15,550 nucleotides of DNA from CAVPHV01 sp964465915. Lineage in GTDB: Bacteria; Actinomycetota; Acidimicrobiia; Spongiisociales; UBA5794. The stretch's first letter is position 1. Every line of letters starts with the position of its first letter. Below are positions 12,426 to 15,550 of this stretch, in pieces. The notes beneath the pieces are model-generated. The model did not search any database. It was given only the letters and a program-made list of their open reading frames with translations, and had not been told where the DNA came from. Made by a program: the position numbers and the translations under genes. The stretch covers positions 1-15,550 of the forward strand of contig CAYXMJ010000058.1 of NCBI GenBank assembly GCA_964465915.1, in the 5' to 3' direction.

Positions 12426-14486
12426 ATGGATCTATCGGCGGCAGCGGTCGAGCAGAGGACCTTCGACAAGGTTCGGCGCGACGGATTCAACCAAGAGCAG
12501 GTCAGTTCCTTCCTGGCTGAGGTTGCTGAGGAGTTGGCTCAGCTGCGCGGCGAACTGGCCCAAGAGCGGTCAAGGTCGCACACCCTCGAACTGAGCCTCG
12601 AAGAGGTCAAGACTTCGTTGCAGCAGGATACCGATGCCACCGTTGCGCAGTCGGAGACCAAGCAGCGGGTGATGGAGGCCGCTGAGCGCAAGGTTCTTGC
12701 TCTGCTTGCCGCCGCCCACACGGCAGCGGGTCACGAGAACTCGGAGGATCTGGCTCGGGAAGGCCTGGGCGCGATTTTGGAGGCGGCTGAAGCCGGGCCC
12801 TCGGTCTTGCCCGACGACGAACCCATTGTTGTCCTCGCGGCTGAGGAATCCGCGCCGCCTCCCGGTGGCGTGTTTGGCCCCGGGATGGGCGATGCCGGCG
12901 AAGGGATGCGGCGGGCGCTTGCCGGCGCACACCTACTCCTGGCGGAGGCTTCCCGGGTGCCTTCGCGACAGCAAGCCGATGTCGCCGCGGCCGTCTCCGC
13001 CGCCAGGGATGAGGCCGAACGCGTCCAATTCCACGCCAAACTCATCCACGCCCGGGCCGAGGTTCGCGCCAATGAGATCGTCGCCGATGCCGAGCGGGAA
13101 GCCTCCCGACTCGAGGCCCTGGCAGCCGAGGACGCGGACGACACCCACCAACGAGCCCAGAGAGAACTCAACGCTGCGCTCGGAGAAGCCGAGCGCATCC
13201 AATCGACGGCCGAGACCGAGAAGGCCGAGTTGGTGAGCGTCGGCGAAGCGGAGGCAGCCGCCCTGGTGGCGGAGGCAGTCAAGCTGATGGACGAGGCCAG
13301 AAGCCTTCCAGAACGCTTCGCGAGCGAGGCCGAGGCATTGGTGACCGAGGCCCACCAACAAGCCGACAACATCCGTGCGTCGGCCTGGGAGGAAGCCGTA
13401 CAAGCCCAAGAAGCCGCAGATGCCGCCCTTCAAGAGGCCCTGCGCGAGGCACAAGAGGTACGGCAGCAGACCACAGACGCCGTCGACGAGGCCGAGGCGT
13501 ATGGGGCGGAGATTCGCTCCCAAGCGAAGGCTGAGGCGGCCGAGATTCTCGAGCGGGCTCAGGCGAAGCTGAAGGCCGCTGAGGCGGACTTGGACGAACT
13601 TCAGCGAGTCGCCCGCGACAGGGCCTCTGATGCCGAACAGGAGGCCAAGTCGATCGTCGCCGCAGCCGAGCAGAGGGTTGACGAACTCAATGACGAGATC
13701 GCGCAACTTGAACGCAAGCGAGACCGCGGCGCTACCGAGGTTCTCGAGGAAGCCAAGCGCGAAGCCGGATCGATCATCGCCGACGCCGAGCAGCGGATCG
13801 ACGAACTCACGACGGAGATCGCGGCGCTGGAGAGCGAGCGGGAACGCATCGCCAACCTGACCGACGAGGAGGCAGAGAGCGAAGCTGCCAAAGCTCGAGC
13901 CAGAGCACTCGAGGAGGTTGAGGCAGCGGAGGCTGAGATCTCTGAACTGCTGGCGACCGCGCAGGCGGATGCCGCGGCCATGCGGGCGGCAGCATCCGAC
14001 GAGAGCGCACGCATCCTGGAGGACGCGCGGGAACAGTCGCGCCACGTTGTCGACGATGCGAGGACCGAAGCCGAGCATGCGCTGCGTGGGGCACGGTCCG
14101 AGCACCAGGACCTGGTGGCGCGATTGCGCAGCATGAAGATCATCATCGAGGAGTTGCAGCAGCGATTGCCCGACCTTGCTATGCAAGGAGGTGACGACGC
14201 GGACATCGTGGTATTGCTCGATGAGGCCAGCGCCGCTGCCGTCGACCTTCGTCACCGGTTGGATGGGATAGACGACGATTGGGAGGGCGATACGCCGATG
14301 CGGGCTTCGCGCTACTCCAAGCGGTCGGCCGGTCTGCCGAGCATTGGTCGCGAGGAGTCCGAAAAGGCGATCGGTGGGATGGCCAACCTGCGCGCCGTCG
14401 ATATCCCAAGGCCAAGTGGCAAGCGTGGCGGACGGAGCAAGGACCAGCAGGGCGACGTCGCGGACAGCGATGAAGAGAGCGCCTGA
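12426..14486 (+). CDS. Long DivIVA-domain coiled-coil protein
   Basis: This 686-residue protein opens with a DivIVA-type motif (TFDKVRRDGF at 12-21, then EQVSSFLAEVAEEL at 24-37). This corresponds to the F-x(4)-RGY-x(4)-V-x-x-FL pattern that in DivIVA/Wag31 binds curved membrane. A short coil follows, then a Pro/Gly-rich linker (about 125-160) and a very long Ala/Glu/Arg-rich coiled coil (about 165-600). The coil contains a 40-residue tandem repeat (AEQRVDELNDEIAQLERKRD at 414 and AEQRIDELTTEIAALESERE at 454). The tail is basic and apparently disordered. It is far longer than Wag31 (about 260 residues) and recalls the filament-forming Scy/FilP proteins of Streptomyces, so a polar or cytoskeletal scaffold role is likely. 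The ATG at 12426 has AGGGGA at 12415-12420 and sits directly before the motif; an open frame from 12309 is rejected. Confidence 0.85.
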   Translation: MDLSAAAVEQRTFDKVRRDGFNQEQVSSFLAEVAEELAQLRGELAQERSRSHTLELSLEEVKTSLQQDTDATVAQSETKQRVMEAAERKVLALLAAAHTAAGHENSEDLAREGLGAILEAAEAGPSVLPDDEPIVVLAAEESAPPPGGVFGPGMGDAGEGMRRALAGAHLLLAEASRVPSRQQADVAAAVSAARDEAERVQFHAKLIHARAEVRANEIVADAEREASRLEALAAEDADDTHQRAQRELNAALGEAERIQSTAETEKAELVSVGEAEAAALVAEAVKLMDEARSLPERFASEAEALVTEAHQQADNIRASAWEEAVQAQEAADAALQEALREAQEVRQQTTDAVDEAEAYGAEIRSQAKAEAAEILERAQAKLKAAEADLDELQRVARDRASDAEQEAKSIVAAAEQRVDELNDEIAQLERKRDRGATEVLEEAKREAGSIIADAEQRIDELTTEIAALESERERIANLTDEEAESEAAKARARALEEVEAAEAEISELLATAQADAAAMRAAASDESARILEDAREQSRHVVDDARTEAEHALRGARSEHQDLVARLRSMKIIIEELQQRLPDLAMQGGDDADIVVLLDEASAAAVDLRHRLDGIDDDWEGDTPMRASRYSKRSAGLPSIGREESEKAIGGMANLRAVDIPRPSGKRGGRSKDQQGDVADSDEESA

Positions 14487-14606
14487 CGTTCCACCGGCGG
14501 CAGGCGAGGCGTGAGGTTTGGGGCTTCTGGGCCTGTGCGGCATCTTCTGCGATCCGCGGGACCCGCACCCCGGCGGCGATCGGTCGCCGACGACCAGAAG
14601 GGCGCC

Positions 14607-15140
14607 ATGAGCGATTCTCACCTCCGCCTCTTTCCTCATCGCAAGGGCGATCCGCCGCTTCCTCCGCCGCCTCAGGACTACTGGCGTTGACTGCATCGAG
14701 TTGTACGTCGACAAGGCCTCCGGGCGGGGTGTCGACGAGATCACGTTCACCGAGCATCTCTACCGCTGCGTTGAGGCGGCCGACCGTGATGGGACCCTTC
14801 TGGGAGCGGGCCTCAGACTCGACTCTTGCGGCGAACACCAAACGTGACCTGTTGCTCGATCAAACACCGTCGTTGGAGAAGTACGTCGAGGTGATTCTGG
14901 AGGCAGAGGAGGCCGGACTCCCCGCGCTGCTCGGCCTCGAGGTCGACTTCTTTCCGCAGAACATCGAGGCGGTGCTCGACTTCATAGCGCCCTACCCGTG
15001 GGACGTTCTCGTCGGCTCAGTCCATTGGATCGACGGCTGGTGGTTCAACCGACCCCACTCCGAATACGAATGGGAACGCCTTGGGGCGCGGCGAGTGTAC
15101 GAGGGCTGTTTCGAGATCATGTCCGAGATGGCGGCTCTCG
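14607..15140 (+). pseudogene. Broken PHP-type histidinol-phosphatase gene
   Basis: Three successive frames together read as a PHP-domain histidinol phosphatase (HisK type), the enzyme removing phosphate from histidinol phosphate. Frame one starts at ATG 14607 (AAGGG upstream) with MSDSHLRLFPHRKGDPP and stops at TGA 14688-14690. Frame two (about 14692-14785) carries GRGVDEITFTEHLYRCVEA, including the TEH metal motif. Frame three (from about 14786) carries MGPFWE, GLEVDFFP and VLVGSVHWIDGWWF, with the family's Glu and His ligands. It continues to about 15140 and ends in unrelated residues at TAG 15188-15190. Each shift adds one base (or loses two). The C-terminal third (the V-x-A-H-x-D and late A-S-D-x-H parts) is absent. 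This is a decayed or mis-sequenced gene. Confidence 0.78.
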
Positions 15141-15150
15141 CAGGCTGGCA

Positions 15151-15311
15151 GGCAGCCGCGTGGAGATGGAGATCTGGCGGGAACTGCTAGTCCTTCGTGG
15201 CCCCCCTACCGATTCAGCAACGAGGAGCGCCTCGGCAACGTCGCCATCCTCGAAGCCCTGGTCCGCTCAGCCGAAACCGGCCGCCCTGAACCGGTGTCCC
15301 AGTACGCCTGA
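15151..15311 (+). pseudogene. Frameshifted C-terminal remnant, Gfo/Idh/MocA-oxidoreductase-like
   Basis: Directly after the histidinol-phosphatase remnant, one frame gives GSRVEMEIWRELLVLRGPP (15151 to about 15207). A second frame then gives YRFSNEERLGNVAILEALV and continues SAETGRPEPVSQYA to TGA 15309-15311. The two join if one C is added to the six-C run at 15201-15206. The pattern N-V-A-x-L-E-A-x-x-x-S-A-x-x-G-R-P resembles the C-terminal helix of Gfo/Idh/MocA oxidoreductases, from memory of the family. The upstream part of such a gene is missing, so a deletion probably fused two neighbouring genes. Family assignment is tentative. Confidence 0.45.
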
Positions 15312-15338
15312 GCGCGGAGTCCTCCTCGCAGCCGCAAT

Positions 15339-15361
15339 GGGGCCGCCCTGGGGGCGGCCCC
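15339..15361. terminator. Strong 10-bp hairpin between convergent genes
   Basis: GGGGCCGCCC (15339-15348) and GGGCGGCCCC (15352-15361) pair around a three-base loop. The plus strand continues GGCTGTTTGTC. It lies 25 bases before the stop of the opposing fatty-acid oxidation gene and probably serves transcripts from both sides. Confidence 0.75.
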
Positions 15362-15385
15362 GGCTGTTTGTCGGGCCCGCGGTGA

Positions 15386-15550
15386 TTACTCGCGGAACTT
15401 GCGGCCGTCGGCGGCGGCATCGCGCAACAACTGGGCGGGTTCGAAGCGTGCACCGAACCGCGCGGCGTAGTCGTCGAGCCTGGCGACGATGGCGTCGGCT
15501 CCGACCTGATCGATGTACCAGAACGGTCCACCGCGGAAGGGTGGGAAGCC
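15386..15550 (-). CDS. FadJ/FadB-type 3-hydroxyacyl-CoA dehydrogenase/enoyl-CoA hydratase, C-terminus (cut by window edge)
   Basis: Only the last 54 residues and the TAA stop are in the window. The sequence GFPPFRGGPFWYIDQVGA, followed by a helix ending RFEPAQLLRDAAADGRKFRE, is characteristic of the C-terminal end of the multifunctional beta-oxidation alpha subunit (FadJ/FadB). In that protein the GFPPF-x-GGP segment closes the second dehydrogenase C-terminal domain. The full protein would hydrate enoyl-CoA and oxidise 3-hydroxyacyl-CoA. A thiolase gene usually adjoins it further upstream on this strand, outside the window. The gene ends 25 bases from a strong hairpin terminator. Confidence 0.88.
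   Translation of the reverse strand, partial: GFPPFRGGPFWYIDQVGADAIVARLDDYAARFGARFEPAQLLRDAAADGRKFRE

Noticed and set aside
12933..14750. 605-codon open frame on the minus strand opposite the DivIVA-like gene
   Set aside because: The plus-strand frame has a DivIVA motif, heptad coiled-coil pattern and a ribosome-binding site. The minus frame is a mirror of the Ala/Glu-rich codons and has no domain I can identify.
1..15550. Search for tRNA/rRNA genes, CRISPR arrays, insertion sequences, phage or defence genes
   Set aside because: No cloverleaf with a GTTCGA-type T-loop, no regularly spaced direct repeats, no transposase or integrase motifs and no target-site duplications were noticed by eye. 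An automated scan (tRNAscan, Rfam, ISfinder) would settle this.

Overview
The window is high-GC bacterial DNA with densely packed genes on both strands, many GTG starts, and several start codons lying right after a TANNNT hexamer (leaderless geometry). A two-domain VOC protein close to mycobacterial Rv0577, a DivIVA-type coiled-coil protein and a class I IlvC all point to Actinomycetota. Acidimicrobiia is a reasonable guess but is not proven by the sequence. Most of the window is ordinary chromosomal housekeeping. I see no tRNA, rRNA, CRISPR array, transposase or phage gene.

Layout. 1-855 (-) is the N-terminal part of an MFS transporter, divergent from an orphan COG1119-type ABC ATPase (909-1712, +). 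The ABC gene converges on a solitary ilvC (1730-2740, -), which is divergent from a small TfoX-N-domain gene (2875-3240, +). Next comes an APC permease fused to two C-terminal UspA-like domains (3336-5525, +), which appears to start at a CTG codon. Then follow two genes with the triphosphate-tunnel (CYTH) fold: a divergent uncharacterised member (5691-6278, +) and a canonical short CYTH enzyme (6300-6761, +). The second overlaps tail-to-tail with a DinG/XPD-type iron-sulfur helicase (6746-8737, -). Upstream of the helicase lies a CHAD-domain gene (8901-10049, -). Together 5691-10049 puts a CYTH pair and a CHAD protein, both linked to polyphosphate and triphosphates, around a helicase.

10191-10973 (+) is the two-domain VOC/glyoxalase-fold protein, with a hairpin touching its ribosome-binding site. 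It is followed by about 180 bp packed with five hairpins. Then come two membrane proteins on the minus strand (63 aa, 11219-11410; HdeD/DUF308, 11503-12075), a 350-bp promoter-bearing gap, and a 686-residue DivIVA-like coiled-coil protein (12426-14486, +).

The right end is degraded. A PHP-type histidinol-phosphatase gene (14607 to about 15140, +) is broken by frameshifts and runs into what looks like the C-terminal tail of a Gfo/Idh/MocA oxidoreductase (to 15311), also frameshifted. A strong hairpin terminator (15339-15361) separates this from the C-terminus of a FadJ/FadB-type fatty-acid oxidation protein (15386-15550, -) that continues beyond the window.

Links between genes. The only neighbours with an evident shared theme are the two CYTH-fold genes and the CHAD gene. 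The other genes look like independent transcription units. Family assignments come from reading motifs, not from database searches.
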